Source: Euglena gracilis (taxonomy: Eukaryota; Euglenida; Euglenophyceae; Euglenales). From it: a stretch of DNA of 64,000 bases. The notes beneath the pieces were generated by a model. It had not been told where the DNA came from. It ran no database searches and worked only from the letters and a program-made list of their open reading frames with translations. The DNA is taken from positions 12,337,443 through 12,401,442 of the forward strand of contig CP154956.1 of assembly GCA_039621445.1 (NCBI GenBank), read 5' to 3'. This document shows, one piece after another, positions 51,175 through 61,150 of the stretch. Positions within the stretch are counted from its first letter, which is position 1. Every line of letters starts with the position of its first letter. The position numbers and the translations under genes were made by a program.

Positions 51175-51402
51175 TCAATGGGATGGGCAGGAGGTGGTCT
51201 TCCACCAGCATCCCATCCCATACTTGCACATGCGCTGTTCCCCCGTCGGTCTGCCCCACCCTCCCCATGGGGAGCCCCCCTCTGTGGGCTGCACTTCTTG
51301 GGTGTACCCCCACCAGTTGGCTGGGTGCTGGTACGGACAGTATGGGTATAGACACCGCTGTCCAAACCAGCACACCTTGCCATTGCTGGGGGTGTTGGAC
51401 AA
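51175..51402 (-). pseudogene. CCCH zinc-finger fragment
   Basis: CWFGQRCLYPYCPYQH fits C-x5-C-x4-C-x3-H; a second, weaker CKYGMGCWWKTTSCPSH follows. CCCH pairs bind RNA and occur in protist retroelement proteins. A stop follows the second finger. Confidence 0.5.
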
Positions 51403-51689
51403 TAACCCACCGCTATTGGTGGATATGCAGGATCAACCTGCAGCATACCCAGCAGCCAAATTGGCTTTTGCCCCACAGGAATTGCTTGGACGAACAAGCG
51501 ATATGAATCCTGCATTTTTGGGCCCCGTTTTGCATCCAATCTCAGTCCTCACGCTTGGAAACAAGCTAGAGAAGAGATTGCCCGATGGGAAGCCCCGATC
51601 GGGCAAGGGTAAAGCCTAAAGTGCTCCCAAACGAGCACCTACTGCAGGCCAAAAAGGTCAAGGCAGAGGCCTGAAAGGCCAATACCGGA

Positions 51690-52024
51690 ACGCCTATGAG
51701 GACGACATGGAAACTCTATTCGAGCACATCCAGAGGATTCATGACCTCGCATTCGAGGCCATGCGGAAATTCCAAAATGAACTTAGTCTTCCGATCCTGG
51801 TCGCCTCCCCCGTCGTGACAGTGACCAGACAGCTCTATATGGAGCGAATTCTTGAGGGCAATGCCATCCTCGGTCCGATATTGGACAATCTGCCGAGATT
51901 CTGGCACGTTTGGTTCTGGGCGGGATACCCCACCCAAAATTTCGGAAGGTTCCTGAACTCCTGTGGCTATCCTTACCTGGATTGTGGTCGGGAAGACCGA
52001 TATAATACAGGGGTGTTGGTGTGA
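51690..52024 (+). CDS. Plus-strand frame inside the block, unknown
   Basis: A 105-codon frame reads HIQRIHDLAFEAMRKFQNEL, VTVTRQLYMERILEGNA and FWHVWFWAGYPTQNFGRFL. Residue use is protein-like and helix-rich, but it lies opposite to the other fragments. No family recognised. Confidence 0.25.
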
Positions 52025-52306
52025 GTGTGTCCACCTTTGGTGTGGTTACCTCCAAACTGCGGTGGCAAAATCAAGCTTGCGCTGTCACGACGCGACCGCG
52101 TGCAAGGCGGGTGGTTGGGAGTGTGTGTAGAAGTTGATTTTCCGGTGCCTCGGACCGTGGTCCAGCCTTTGGCACTGTTTGCTTTGCTTTGCTGAACGGG
52201 TTGGTGCCATTTCTGGTGGGCTGCCTCCAGGAGCTTGTTGGGCTCTTGGTGCATGCCCCGGCTCTCGCCTTTTTTGTCCCCAGGGACCCCCTTTGGCTGT
52301 GACTGG

Positions 52307-52510
52307 AGGACCAGGGTTTTTGGCCTCGCCTATCCGCTCCCCTTCCTTCCAGTCGTGGCTCTCCTCTTCTGCTGCCATTTCTGTGTCCCCATCAGAAGAG
52401 AACCTCTCTTTTCCTGACGCCCTCGCCTGGTGCCTCTGTTCTCTGTGCTCTGTTTGTTCGCTCTGGTACCATTGAGGTTGGGTCCTGGTGCGTGTGCTTC
52501 ACCTGGGCTT
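52307..52510 (-). other. GEAxNPGP motifs (2A-like)
   Basis: Two motifs occur in different minus frames: GEAHAPGPNLNG near 52510-52480 and ERIGEAKNPGPP at 52330-52307. NPGP is the core of 2A-type ribosome-skipping peptides, although the usual DxE before it is G-E-A-K here. Such motifs stand at the head of many dinoflagellate and oomycete non-LTR ORFs. Activity is unknown. Confidence 0.5.
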
Positions 52511-53266
52511 GCTCTCCAGCAGTACCTCGGTTTCTGCCCATGCCAAACCGACATGCTGCCACTCGGCCTCCTCCTCCAGCTGTATGAACACGCCCTCCTC
52601 TCCCAAACCACAGTGGCGTTGCAGGTCTTCTTCTACTTGCAAGATGTTTAGCTGACCGCCTCCGGCAACCCAGAGTGCCCAGCACCTTGCCAGTTGGTCG
52701 GACGCCTCCCTGTGCTGGTAATTTGCGTACCACGCTTCTCTGTCATCCACCCAATCCTTCGCATCACCCAGCTTCTGAAAAGCCTCTTTGCTTTTTGGGT
52801 GGGAACATTTATCCGGGTGGATCACAAGGCTGATCCTCTTGTAGACTGCCGTGCAATCCTGGCTGGGTGTGTTTTCCTGGACCCCCAAGGCTTGCCATGG
52901 AGTTGCTGCACTCAACACTCGTGTCACAGCTTCGCTCTGTTCAGGGGGGCAAAAATCGGCTGCAAAACTCATTAACGTCTCCACGTCGTCATGAATGGAA
53001 ACACTGCCCTGGCGACTCGCTTCAACTTTCTCCCTCCTGATCTTTGCTCTGCGCTTCTGCGCAGCTTTCTGGTAAGCTTCGGCTTTGTTCTCAGCCCTGG
53101 TTGGCACCACAAGCAGCGGTTTCCTCACCTTCCAGTGGGTTGTGTGGTGGCTCCTGTCTGGATCCGGGCTTCCATTCATCAGGATCGCGTCATAATGTCC
53201 CCTGTTTTGGTGGAACACCACCCGCCTGAGGGGATCCGTGGAGCCATATTGCGTTCTTGGCTCCAC
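52499..53266 (-). CDS. J-domain protein fragment with OTU-like end
   Basis: A 255-codon frame. Near the start, VVFHQNRGHYDAILM resembles the last OTU block (HYDxV). Residues 123-180 form a J domain: PWQALGV, VYKRISLVIHPDKCSH with the HPD motif (52819-52811), then FQKLGDAKDWV. The C-terminal helix-rich part is unknown. A J domain would recruit Hsp70. It is the longest intact frame of the block. Confidence 0.6.
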   Translation of the reverse strand: MEPRTQYGSTDPLRRVVFHQNRGHYDAILMNGSPDPDRSHHTTHWKVRKPLLVVPTRAENKAEAYQKAAQKRRAKIRREKVEASRQGSVSIHDDVETLMSFAADFCPPEQSEAVTRVLSAATPWQALGVQENTPSQDCTAVYKRISLVIHPDKCSHPKSKEAFQKLGDAKDWVDDREAWYANYQHREASDQLARCWALWVAGGGQLNILQVEEDLQRHCGLGEEGVFIQLEEEAEWQHVGLAWAETEVLLESKPR

Positions 53267-53640
53267 TAGCCGTCACCAGGGACAGGGGCTTGGGGGCAGG
53301 CAGGAGGTATGTGCTGGGTAGCATGCCTCTTCGGACCATGTTCACCTCTGCCCCGGTGTCAATGAGGGCGTTGATGAAGTGGGTCTGTCTGTCTGACCCC
53401 CTGGCCTGCACCCGCATCAGCAGCTGCCGTTCCCTTGCACCCTGCACCACCTCGTGGAGCAAGATCAAGGGCACCCCCCGCTCTGTCTGGGGGTCCCACT
53501 CTGGCTCCGGAGACTCGGCAGCGTGGGCCTCCGGTGCCGGTGCTGTGGCCAGGTCACGGATGAGCGCCTCTGGGATCCGGTATTTCAGGTGCCTCGGCAG
53601 GTTTTGGTGTTTACTGCTGAGCCGAATTTTGTGCCGTCCC
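53257..53640 (-). pseudogene. Retroviral-type aspartic protease
   Basis: FINALIDTGAEVNMV is the active-site DTGA block of a retroelement protease (53360-53349). It is followed by LVTASGAKN, the expected second strand. The second half of the fold is truncated. It is fused in frame to the C5 methyltransferase. Confidence 0.6.
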
Positions 53641-54170
53641 TTTCGTCCCCCTTCAGGTACCAGGCTTTCCAGGTTGGAGCAGGTCTGGCCGTCACACACC
53701 CGTGGCCGGAGACCAAGGACATGGGGGCTGCCCCATCTCCTGGTGGGCTTCCGGTAGCCCCAGTCAGTGTACTGGCAGTAGTCTACGTCCACGTGCGGGA
53801 TTCCTGCCATGTACCTGCGGGTCCGCAGGTACCCGTACCGGGGGTTTTCCAGCCACCACCGCTGTTGGCGGAGGTACCGGATGATGGCCAGGGCCCGCTG
53901 CACCAGCCGATCAGCCAATTGAAGAATCCCGTTCCCTGGTGGTCAGGGCCAGGCTGAATTCGGTGCAGGGGACCCCGCACACCACCGCCTCAAAATTCCC
54001 AGGCTGGAACTGTTTTTTAAATTTCCATTTTAGCACATCAACACAAATGTCTGGCCGCCACCTAGGGTCCACGTCCACCAACGTAACCTGGTAACCCAGG
54101 CTGCGGTAGACGTCCCCCACTGAACCTGTCCCGCAGAACAGGTCCAGTATCCGTCTCGGCTGGTCCGCTC
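53640..54170 (-). pseudogene. C5 cytosine DNA methyltransferase-like domain with 1-nt frameshift
   Basis: SAM-binding motif ILDLFCGTGSVG, then VVCGVPCTEFSLAL with the Pro-Cys catalytic motif IV, then a frameshift, then WWLENPRYGYLRTRRYM (motif VI ENxR) and DVDYCQYTDWGYRKPTR. The order fits small phage/algal-virus-type C5 enzymes. One extra T near 53929 separates RERD from LQLADRLVQ; without it the frame is continuous. It contacts DTGA protease sequence downstream. Confidence 0.65.
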
Positions 54171-54289
54171 TCCCTACCTGCCCGAGGTGTGCCGGCTTGA
54201 CCTCCGCTGTGGCCCTCCCCGTACCTTGGGGTGGCCCTGAAAAATGTGTCCCGAACCTGGTTTTTTTCTCCCTCCCCTTTCGTGTCACC

Positions 54290-54615
54290 TCCCCCAGCGT
54301 GCACGGGTCCGTATGCCCACACAGCAAAAAGGCTGAGATGGGCCACTTGGTCCCTCGGCACAACTCTTCCCCTCTGCCGAAAAATTGTGTTCCCGTTGGG
54401 AACGTGACTTGGCGCACTGCCAAGCCACTGGCCTCCCTGTACCAACGCCGGCCCGGCCACCTGGGGATCACCAGGATGGCATGGGCCCGGTCCCTCCTAA
54501 TTTTTTCGAGAACCTCCCGTATTTTTTTATAAGGTGGGTTTATCCACAAAACCTCCCTGCCACAGTCCTGTTTGAAGGCGTCTTCTCCCTCCCTACTCTT
54601 GCCAATGGTCACCAT
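54290..54615 (-). pseudogene. Dam-like (NPPY) adenine methyltransferase domain
   Basis: Residues 13-60 of the frame read DAFKQDCGREVLWINPPYKK, then IREVLEKIRRDRAHAILVIP and W-P. NPPY is the catalytic motif IV of N6-adenine methyltransferases. This compact form with a following VxPxW segment occurs in protist retroelements. A low-similarity spacer follows before the C5 methyltransferase. Confidence 0.6.
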
Positions 54616-54732
54616 GGCCCAGAAACACCCCGCACTCTGAATTTCGAGACAGAAGGCAACAAAGCCAGCTCCGGTTCTTCAGCCCAATGGATATGGCTGA
54701 CCACTGAAGCCAGATATCCCAACCCAGGGTTG

Positions 54733-55000
54733 TCAGGATCTGTCCACAGACATTCCCAAACCAGGGATCTCCGTATCCCATTCCTCCCTGACGTAAGCTG
54801 CCACTTTGCGGCGCAGTTCCAATGCCACAGTGCCCTCGTTAGACATGGCGGCGCAATGGAACAGACACGACCCATTCGGCCTGACCACACGAGTCATTTT
54901 GCGGAACCACGAACGCAGCTCTCCCCGCCGAATTTCTTCCGCTTTCCACCAATCAGCAAGGAATTTGCCCCACACGCGGTCCAGTTCATGTCTGAAATAA
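54733..55000 (-). pseudogene. OTU-like cysteine protease, N-terminal part
   Basis: Reads VVRPNGSCLFHCAAM, the OTU nucleophile block (usually DGxCLFRA), with Cys in place but Asn for the first Asp. It follows RHELDRVWGKFLADWW and precedes LRRKVAAYVREEWDT. A stop comes soon after. The histidine part, VVFHQNRGHYDAILM, appears 1.5 kb downstream in another frame, so the methyltransferase-protease segment may have been inserted into an OTU gene. Confidence 0.5.
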
Positions 55001-55134
55001 CCCCGACGGGTGGCTGCCAGGGCAATGCCCTGCACTGCAAATTTGAACATTTGCAACGTAGAGCACAGCCTTTGTGCTCTAATGAACTGGCTGGTGAGGA
55101 CCCCCCAAGCGCTGGGAATCTGTGACCATTGACC

Positions 55135-55232
55135 CTGCCCCTGGGTACCTCCTGATTCGGGCTGAGCCCCCCCCCCCCGGGGGGAGGGGCTCAGCCGGGA
55201 CCCACCCACCTGGGTCACGAAACTTAAGAAAA
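55135..55232. mobile_element. Poly-C/G MITE with ACGAAACTTAAG end
   Basis: CTGAGCCCCCCCCCCC then GGGGGGAGGGGCTCAG palindrome and CCCACCCACCTGGGTCACG then AAACTTAAG. The element at 59000-59245 shares GGGGCTTAAACTGGACCCAC and GGTCACGAAACTTTAA. Confidence 0.5.
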
Positions 55233-55784
55233 ATCTGTTTCTCATGCAATGCCTACCAGAGGGCTGTTCAAGCCGAAAGGATCACACTCCGGAGGGAGGT
55301 TCAGACCTCCTGCTCTTGCCCCATCGACAACTTCTATTTCCTGTCCTGAGGACAGGTGGATGGCAACGGAGTGCAGAATGGGACAAGGAGGTCGAAGAGG
55401 GCCAAAAATACATTTTTTGCATAATTGGCAGTTTTAGGGGGCGTGTTGCAGTTTCGATATTGGCTGAAGTTCGACCCGTTTGGTGGGGCTCAGTTCCAGC
55501 TGTGGGAACCCACAGGGGGGGGGGTCAACCAGCAGCTTTGCCCATCGACCAAATTCTCCAGCCTTTGAGCAGTCGGAACCAACTTGTCGGGACTTACCAT
55601 TCCCACTGTTGACATTCCGGTACATATCCTGGTTGAGGGCCCGAGCTGTAACGATGCACTGACAGCAAGCAATGGCACACCGAGGGGCTGCAGACAACGC
55701 TCAGAGCACGCTATGGATTGGTGCCAGGCTGTGACGTCATCGCCCAGCCCTTGGACCAAGGGCGAAGTGCTGCAAACAAGAACC

Positions 55785-56022
55785 AGGATGGTTCTGAAGC
55801 AAAATAAAATCCCGTCCCAGCAAACAAACCACAAGAAAAATGGCTGAGACAATGACATAATTTGGCAAAAAAAAGGTGGCAAAAAGATTTCGCTCATCCA
55901 CCCAAAACGTCAAAAAAATGCGTTTTCGGTTTTTTTTGTTTTCAATTCTTGACCCTGTTGGCCGGCCCTGTAGCCTAAGTAAGGTCCTCGCCTGCGTTCC
56001 ATCCTCAAGGACTGCCCTTGCA
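55785..56022. mobile_element. GTCCCAGCA...CGTCAAAAAATG family element, copy
   Basis: Starts CAGGATGGTTCTGAAGC, then AAAATCCCGTCCCAGCA, CATCCACCCAAAACGTC and ends CTCAAGGACTGCCCTTG. The ends are an imperfect inverted pair of the CAGGGCGGTCC type. No perfect duplication. Confidence 0.5.
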
Positions 56023-56285
56023 TGAACAGACCCTCTTTTGAGACGACGCTGCCTGCTCCAGGCTGAGGGTCCTCTCGGGACCAGAGGTTGGGGACCGCCA
56101 CGGGCAGGGTATTGAGTGAACAGGGACGCGTTTTCACACACATTTTTTTTAAAAAAATCGGCCAAAATATACACCAAATCTCATCTGAGCAAAGCGTTGG
56201 AGACAGTTTTGGTTCCGGGGGGGAGTCCTAGGGGGAGTCCTTGGGGGGGGGGGTTCCGAACCCTCCTGCAAAACCAAAGCTCGTT

Positions 56286-56425
56286 TTATACCCTGGCCGC
56301 GGAGGACGGGCGCAGGCTGTCGCTGGCGTGCCCCTGTGGGCGCTGCAGCAGGGCAGCCAGGCTGGTGTGGGGCGTTTGCTTCGGGGACCAACCCACGTGT
56401 CTGGGCGGGGCCGGCCAGGTTAGTG
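56286..56425. CDS. GC-rich possible exon, strand unclear
   Basis: Markedly GC-rich island amid repeats. Plus strand reads AAEDGRRLSLACPCGRCSR and ends near CCAG/GTTAGT, a good donor; the minus strand is also open. No domain recognised. Confidence 0.25.
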
Positions 56426-56647
56426 GAGCCGTCTCCTTGCCTTGCCCCCCCTGTCATGGGTGTCGGAGCAAAGGCAAGGGGGGGGGGTGCATTGTCTGAC
56501 TTGGATGGCACGATGCACAAAGAATGCTCCGGGGGTCAATCACCCCTACCTACCCACCAAAACCCAGAGCTGGCATTTTTCCAAAAAATAAAAGGTGTTT
56601 TTTTTGAAATTGGACCTTTACAAGGTCCAATTTCTGTTCATCCCAGA

Positions 56648-56832
56648 CATTAATTTAGTGTGGTTCACAAAAGACGTGTGAACCACAAATTTTTTTCTGG
56701 TGTCCACAGGTGAACCACAATTTTTTTTTTGGTGTCCACAGGTGAACCACAAAAATTTTTGTGGTGTCCACAGGTGAACCACAAAAATTTTTGTGGTGTC
56801 CACAAAAAAATTTGTGGTCCACAAAAATTGAT
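56648..56832. repeat. GGTGTCCACAGGTGAACCACAA tandem repeat
   Basis: Four to five units of about 40 bp, TTTTTGGTGTCCACAGG plus TGAACCACAAA, starting at an inverted GTGTGGTTCACAAAAGACGTG. A second array is at 57281-57460, and related GGTGAACACAAAAA units are at 58690-58775 and 59800-59900. Confidence 0.8.
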
Positions 56833-57280
56833 TGAGGATCGAAAAAAAATAAAATTTACACCTAAAAGCGGATTGATATTTAGACACCTCGACCACATTC
56901 TGAGCCTTGGCCCCGGCTCAATCCACGAAGCGTGGCAGTTGGAATTGGACAGATTGCTATCGAGAGTTCTCAAGCAGACATGCTCTGTATAGGCAACTTA
57001 CCCAACAAGGATACCATCAAAAAGTTAAGTACTGGCGTCGATGAAGCGGAATTCCGCTTCATGGAAGCAGAAACACGCGACATTATCGTGGGGCTTTGGC
57101 ATGGCTGCGGACATTGGGAGCGTTCTGGGGCATTGTGGGATGTCAGTTGAGTGCCTCAGTGCCAGTTTTTAGAGCACCAGAATTGTAGGCCAACTTACAC
57201 CGCCTGATTCAAACATGTTCAAAGAAGATTGCTTCCTTGCTGTTGATGAGAAAGAAAATGATGCAAATGTCAGCAGGCGG

Positions 57281-57460
57281 TGGGAAATTTTTTGGTGTCC
57301 ACATGTGAACCACAAATATTACTTTGGTGTCCACAGGTGAACCACAAAAAATTTTTTGGTGTCCACAAGTGAACCACAAAAAATTTTTTGGTGTCCACAG
57401 GTGAACCACAAAATTTTTTGTGGTGTCCACAGTGAACCACAAAATGACAACCTTGGTGTA
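57281..57460. repeat. GGTGTCCACAGGTGAACCACAA tandem repeat, array 2
   Basis: Five units of the 40-bp repeat seen at 56648-56832. The arrays end in GTACCACACTAAATGAATGTCTGG, which mirrors TAATTTAGTGTGGTTCACA of array 1. They may be the two ends of one element of about 840 bp (56640-57480). Confidence 0.75.
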
Positions 57461-57619
57461 CCACACTAAATGAATGTCTGGTTTATCCCCCCCCGATTTG
57501 CAAGCATGAGACACAAGGGAAGACAAAAACAGATCAGTTGGCATTCGTGATACTGATGGGGTTACCTTCCAAGACTGGTGGAGCGTCCCTGCAGCTTAAG
57601 CAACCTCCTGCAATTTAGG

Positions 57620-57706
57620 GCATGGATTTAAATGTCAAAGATCCTTGTGTCACCAGAACGGTTGGCGAAAATGCGCGTCTATCATTCACGGGGGCTGTGA
57701 CAGGTA

Positions 57707-57747
<41 letters not shown>

Positions 57748-57962
57748 ACTTGAGGCCTTGCCGTGTTCCCACCTGTGGTGGGTTGATGGACGGACTGGGT
57801 TAAGAAATAAATTTCTAAGCAAAGGCCACTGTGGGTGATAAGCCCATATCCATCAGGTCTGGGTGTCCCCAGGGTCTTGAACAGCAGGCCTCCGGTCATG
57901 TACACGTCAAAAAAAGCCCTCCCTGTCTTTCTAACAACAAATCGTGTTTGTTGAGGTTCCAA
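57620..57962 (-). CDS. Possible exon, unknown
   Basis: Minus strand reads [18 protein letters not shown] then [17 protein letters not shown]. It looks protein-like, but a (CT)n tract at 57709-57744 interrupts it. No family recognised. Confidence 0.25.
57709..57744. repeat. (CT)n microsatellite
   Basis: Uninterrupted CT run of about 17 units. Confidence 0.9.
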
Positions 57963-58097
57963 TATGTATGTGAATGCAAACCAAAAACATGAGTCAAAGT
58001 CATCCTCACAATATCATCAAAAGAGAGAGTATTATAATGGGGTTCATTTTTCACTTCACTTGGCAATTTCCCGGGCGCCGTGGGTTGGCTGGAAAAG

Positions 58098-58162
58098 GTG
58101 GGTGGGTGGATGGATGGATGGATGGATGGATGGATGGATGGATGGATGGATGGATGGATGTA
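58098..58162. repeat. (GGAT)n microsatellite
   Basis: About 14 GGAT units. Both strands show open MDGW-type frames that are artefacts. Confidence 0.9.
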
Positions 58163-58689
58163 TTTTCGGTGTGAAGAGCAAAAAAAAATACCTGAATTCG
58201 ACCCTCCCCTACCCCTCCCCCACAAAGAGCAAAAAAAAAATGCCCGAATTCGACCCTCCCCTATCTCCCTAGCTACAGTCGTGCTGACCTACAGTGTCGA
58301 CCTGTTGGTCCTGAAAGAAACCTCTGCTCACCACCTCCTTCATTTGTGGGTCCCCCACCCCCTTGGGTGGGGTTCCGGGGGGGGGGGGGGCTCAGCCAGC
58401 TGGCAGCTGGGCCTGGCTGGTGCCGCAAAAACAGGCAAAAAAATCAGGCAAAAAATCCAAACCCAGCTGGGTTATGGAACCTTTTTCAGCCAAATTTCAA
58501 CCGCAACCGTTCAGAAATGCCATTTTTGGCCATTTTTGACCTCTTTCTTCCAAAAATTTTGGTCCTTTGCAACGAAAAAATTCTTCAGTCCAGCCCAGCT
58601 TTGTTGGGTTGGCCTTACTTTCATTTCAGCGGCAGGGAGGGGGGGTCCAGACACACACAGTGTATTCACAAAGGCTGGTGAGAACTATT

Positions 58690-59910
58690 TTTTTTGGTGA
58701 ACACAAATTAACACAAAAAAAATTGGTGAACACAGGGGAACACAAAAAGTTTTTGGTGAACACAAAAAAGGGCACAAAAAATCGAACTTTGAACCTAAAT
58801 CTGACCTGGCCGGCCTTTTCCGACCCATTTTCAGCCCATTTTTGCACCCCCAAAAGCCAAAAACGTGTTACTGTCAAGCTGTCCTTTGGGCAGTTGCAAA
58901 GCAAACAAAACTTGCCGATGCGGGGGTCCGAAGCAAGAAAAAATGCTCCTGGTTGAAAAAAAGCGCCCTGACCCATACTCCAGGGTTAAAAGTCAAAATT
59001 AGGGGAAGAGGTTTTTTAAAGACTGAGGGGGGGTCCAAACCCCCCACCGGGGACCTACTTTGGGGGGTCAATTTTGGGTCCAAAACCAAGAATTCTTGGC
59101 CCTCGCAACGAAAAAAAAGAGAAACGAAAACAACAACAAACCCCAAACAAAACGAAAACAAACAACAAAAACCCCACCTCGAGGTACCCACACAACCCCT
59201 CTGGGGGGGGAGGGGCTTAAACTGGACCCACAGGTCACGAAACTTTAAAAAAAATATATAGTTGGGGGTCAGAACCCCCCCCAAATATAAAACCCCGGTT
59301 TTATATTTGGGTGGAAATTTCAAGACCCCGAGGGGGGTTTTATATTTGGGGGGTTTTATATTCGGTCGGGAAAATCAACTTCCTGGCGGGATCCAGGAGT
59401 CATTTTTTTGGTCCAAAATCACAAATACGTCCACCCTTGGGGGTCCAAAAATTCCACTGACAAAGGAGCAATTTTCACACGTTTTTTGGTAAAAATTACT
59501 CCCAAATCTGCCAAAAATCACAATTTCAGGAGAGATTTTGTCGAAAATTTTCCTTCTGGTGCTTCGCGCCGGAGGGGGGGTTTCATATTCGGGTGGGATT
59601 TCAAGGACCTCGGGGGGGGGGGGGTATATTTGGGGTGAGGTTAGGTCACTGGTCAAGAAGCAAAAAAAAAAAACTCAAATTGGTTCGATGAGAGCTTCTT
59701 GAGAACTTTGATTTTTTATCCTCCAAAAGATTGAGAGACATCGAAAAGCCGAGACGTGTCCTCAACACTCATGGAAACGAATGTTTCACGGGTGTGAAAA
59801 CCTTTTTTTGGTGAGCACAAAAAATTCTTGGTGAACACAGATGAACACAATTTTTTTTTCTTGGCGAACACGTGACACAGAAAAATTTTTCCGGTGAACA
59901 CACTAACTCA
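58690..59910. repeat. GGTGAACACAAAAAA-flanked composite
   Basis: TTTTTGGTGAACACAAATTAACAC units (58690-58775) and TTGGTGAACACAGATGAACAC units (59800-59905) lie on either side of two poly-G MITEs and the inverted CCCCAAATATAAAACC element. Possibly one larger element with nested insertions. Confidence 0.45.
59268..59642. mobile_element. CCCCAAATATAAAACC element, copy 2 (inverted)
   Basis: AACCCCCCCCAAATATAAAAC, GGTTTTATATTTGGGTGG, GGTCGGGAAAATCAACTTCC, TGGTGCTTCGCGCCGG and GGTATATTTGGGGTGAGG mirror copy 1 in reverse order. Similar length supports one family. Confidence 0.7.
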
Positions 59911-59929
59911 ATGTCTGGGGGGCGTCTGC

Positions 59930-60320
59930 AGCCTGGCCAGGAGCTGCTGGCTTGGGGGAAAAATTGGCTGGTATGTCCCCCAGAGGTATATCCGTTCCGG
60001 CTTAAGAAAAAACGAGAGGAATTAAACCAACCAAATGTGATGCCGCTGAAGGTCGGAGGGTGTCCAGAATGGTCATTGCTTCAAGGCACGCGGAGTGACG
60101 GTCATTATGGCGGTCCATGCTGTGATCCGGGCCCTGGCTGCCCAGGGACGCCGTGGGGGGACAACGCTCCCGGCTGCAGGGGGAAGGCACCAGGGGGGAC
60201 GGGCGGCCGAACGGAGGCGGTGGTCGATGGCGTGGTTGATGGCGGCCAGAGTCCAGAGTGGGCAACCCATGAAACCATTTTGGGAATTGGGTTTTGGTTT
60301 GAGCTGTAGGTTTACATTGG
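59930..60320 (-). CDS. GC-rich possible exon, frame unclear
   Basis: A GC-rich island (about 60050-60290). One minus frame gives DHSMDRHNDRHSACLEAM then TILDTLRPSAASHL; another gives WTLAAINHAIDHRLRSAA. Both are open. A TTCCGGCTTAAG element end at 59995-60010 marks its left side. No family rec­ognised. Confidence 0.25.
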
Positions 60321-60692
60321 ATTAGAGTCTTGTGGTGGTGGAGAAAGAGTGCCAAGTCAGCCTCACATGCTCGGGCTCGTTGCTGTTCCCCTCCACTTAC
60401 ACACCCTCATGCACTTTCTGTGATTTTTTTCATCCTTGAGCTGTTTTCCACACAGCTAAAAACCAGAGAACAATTTTTTCTCTCTCTCGAGGAATCAGGT
60501 GACGGATTGCAATAGCAACCCAAAAATTTCATGGGTTGTTGTTTGGGGTTTGATATTGGGTGGGGAGGGGGGATTATACCTGGGCGGCAAAATCAGACCC
60601 TCTGGAAGGGTATTATCCCGGTAAGGGCAACCTGGAATCGTTTCTGGTTAAAATGTCAGACCCCTCCCTACGTTTTGTTTGGGGGACACCGG

Positions 60693-61079
60693 CACGGTTC
60701 GATATAAGGACAGGTGGGGGGGGTGGTCCGGACCCCCCCTGCGGGCCAGGAGGGGGGGGGGGGGGGGGGACACCCCCCCCACCTAAACAGGTGCGCGGTC
60801 AGGGTGACCGAAAATTTTTGACCCCCAAAACGACCAAAAGTGCCATTTTGGGCACTTTTTGGGCAAAAATGTGCCAAAAATGCAAAAAATTTTCGGCGCG
60901 AAGCGCCGGAGGAAAAAATTGACCCTTTTTGGGGGGGTCCCGGGAACCCCCCCGAGGGTCGGTCCGGACCCCCTGGCAGGTGGGGGGGGGGTGGTCCGGA
61001 CCCCCCCCTGCGGGCCAGGAGGGGGGGGGGGGACACCCCCCCACCTAAACCATGTACGCCCTCCTTATATCAAACTCTG
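60693..61079. mobile_element. TTCGATATAAGG-family MITE with perfect 8-bp TSD
   Basis: A 387-bp element beginning CACGGTTCGATATAAGGAC and ending CCTTATATCAAACTCTG. Both flanks are GACACCGG (60685-60692 and 61080-61087), a perfect 8-bp duplication. The interior has long G runs and GGCGCGAAGCGCC. This anchors the ends of the family and its hAT-like target size. Confidence 0.85.
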
Positions 61080-61150
61080 GACACCGGTTGTTTGTGTGAG
61101 AACGAACTTAAACTTGGAGCAAGGTGCCCTCAAAGACTCAAGGTGGGGAA

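Larger units (their letters stand above)
50689..55130 (-). mobile_element. Decayed retroelement-like block with OTU, two methyltransferases, protease, J domain, NPGP and CCCH
   Basis: A minus-strand block of about 4.4 kb, GC-rich and almost free of the poly-G MITEs around it. In order: OTU-like start, Dam-like domain, C5-type methyltransferase, aspartic protease, an OTU-like end, a J domain, GEAHAPGP and GEAKNPGP motifs, CCCH finger and a basic tail. Fragments lie in different frames, so it is degenerate. GEAxNPGP leaders, CCCH fingers and OTU domains occur in protist non-LTR elements; DTGA proteases and Dam-like domains occur in LTR/DIRS-type elements. I found no reverse transcriptase motif. 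Whether it is one element or two nested ones is open. Confidence 0.6.

Noticed and set aside
50689-55130. Bacterial or viral contamination for the methyltransferase block
   Set aside because: Flanked by the same MITEs and in the same intron-rich DNA; fragments are frameshifted and fused to protease and NPGP/CCCH parts typical of eukaryotic retroelements.
58080-58225. MDGW / HPSI repeat proteins
   Set aside because: (GGAT)n microsatellite.
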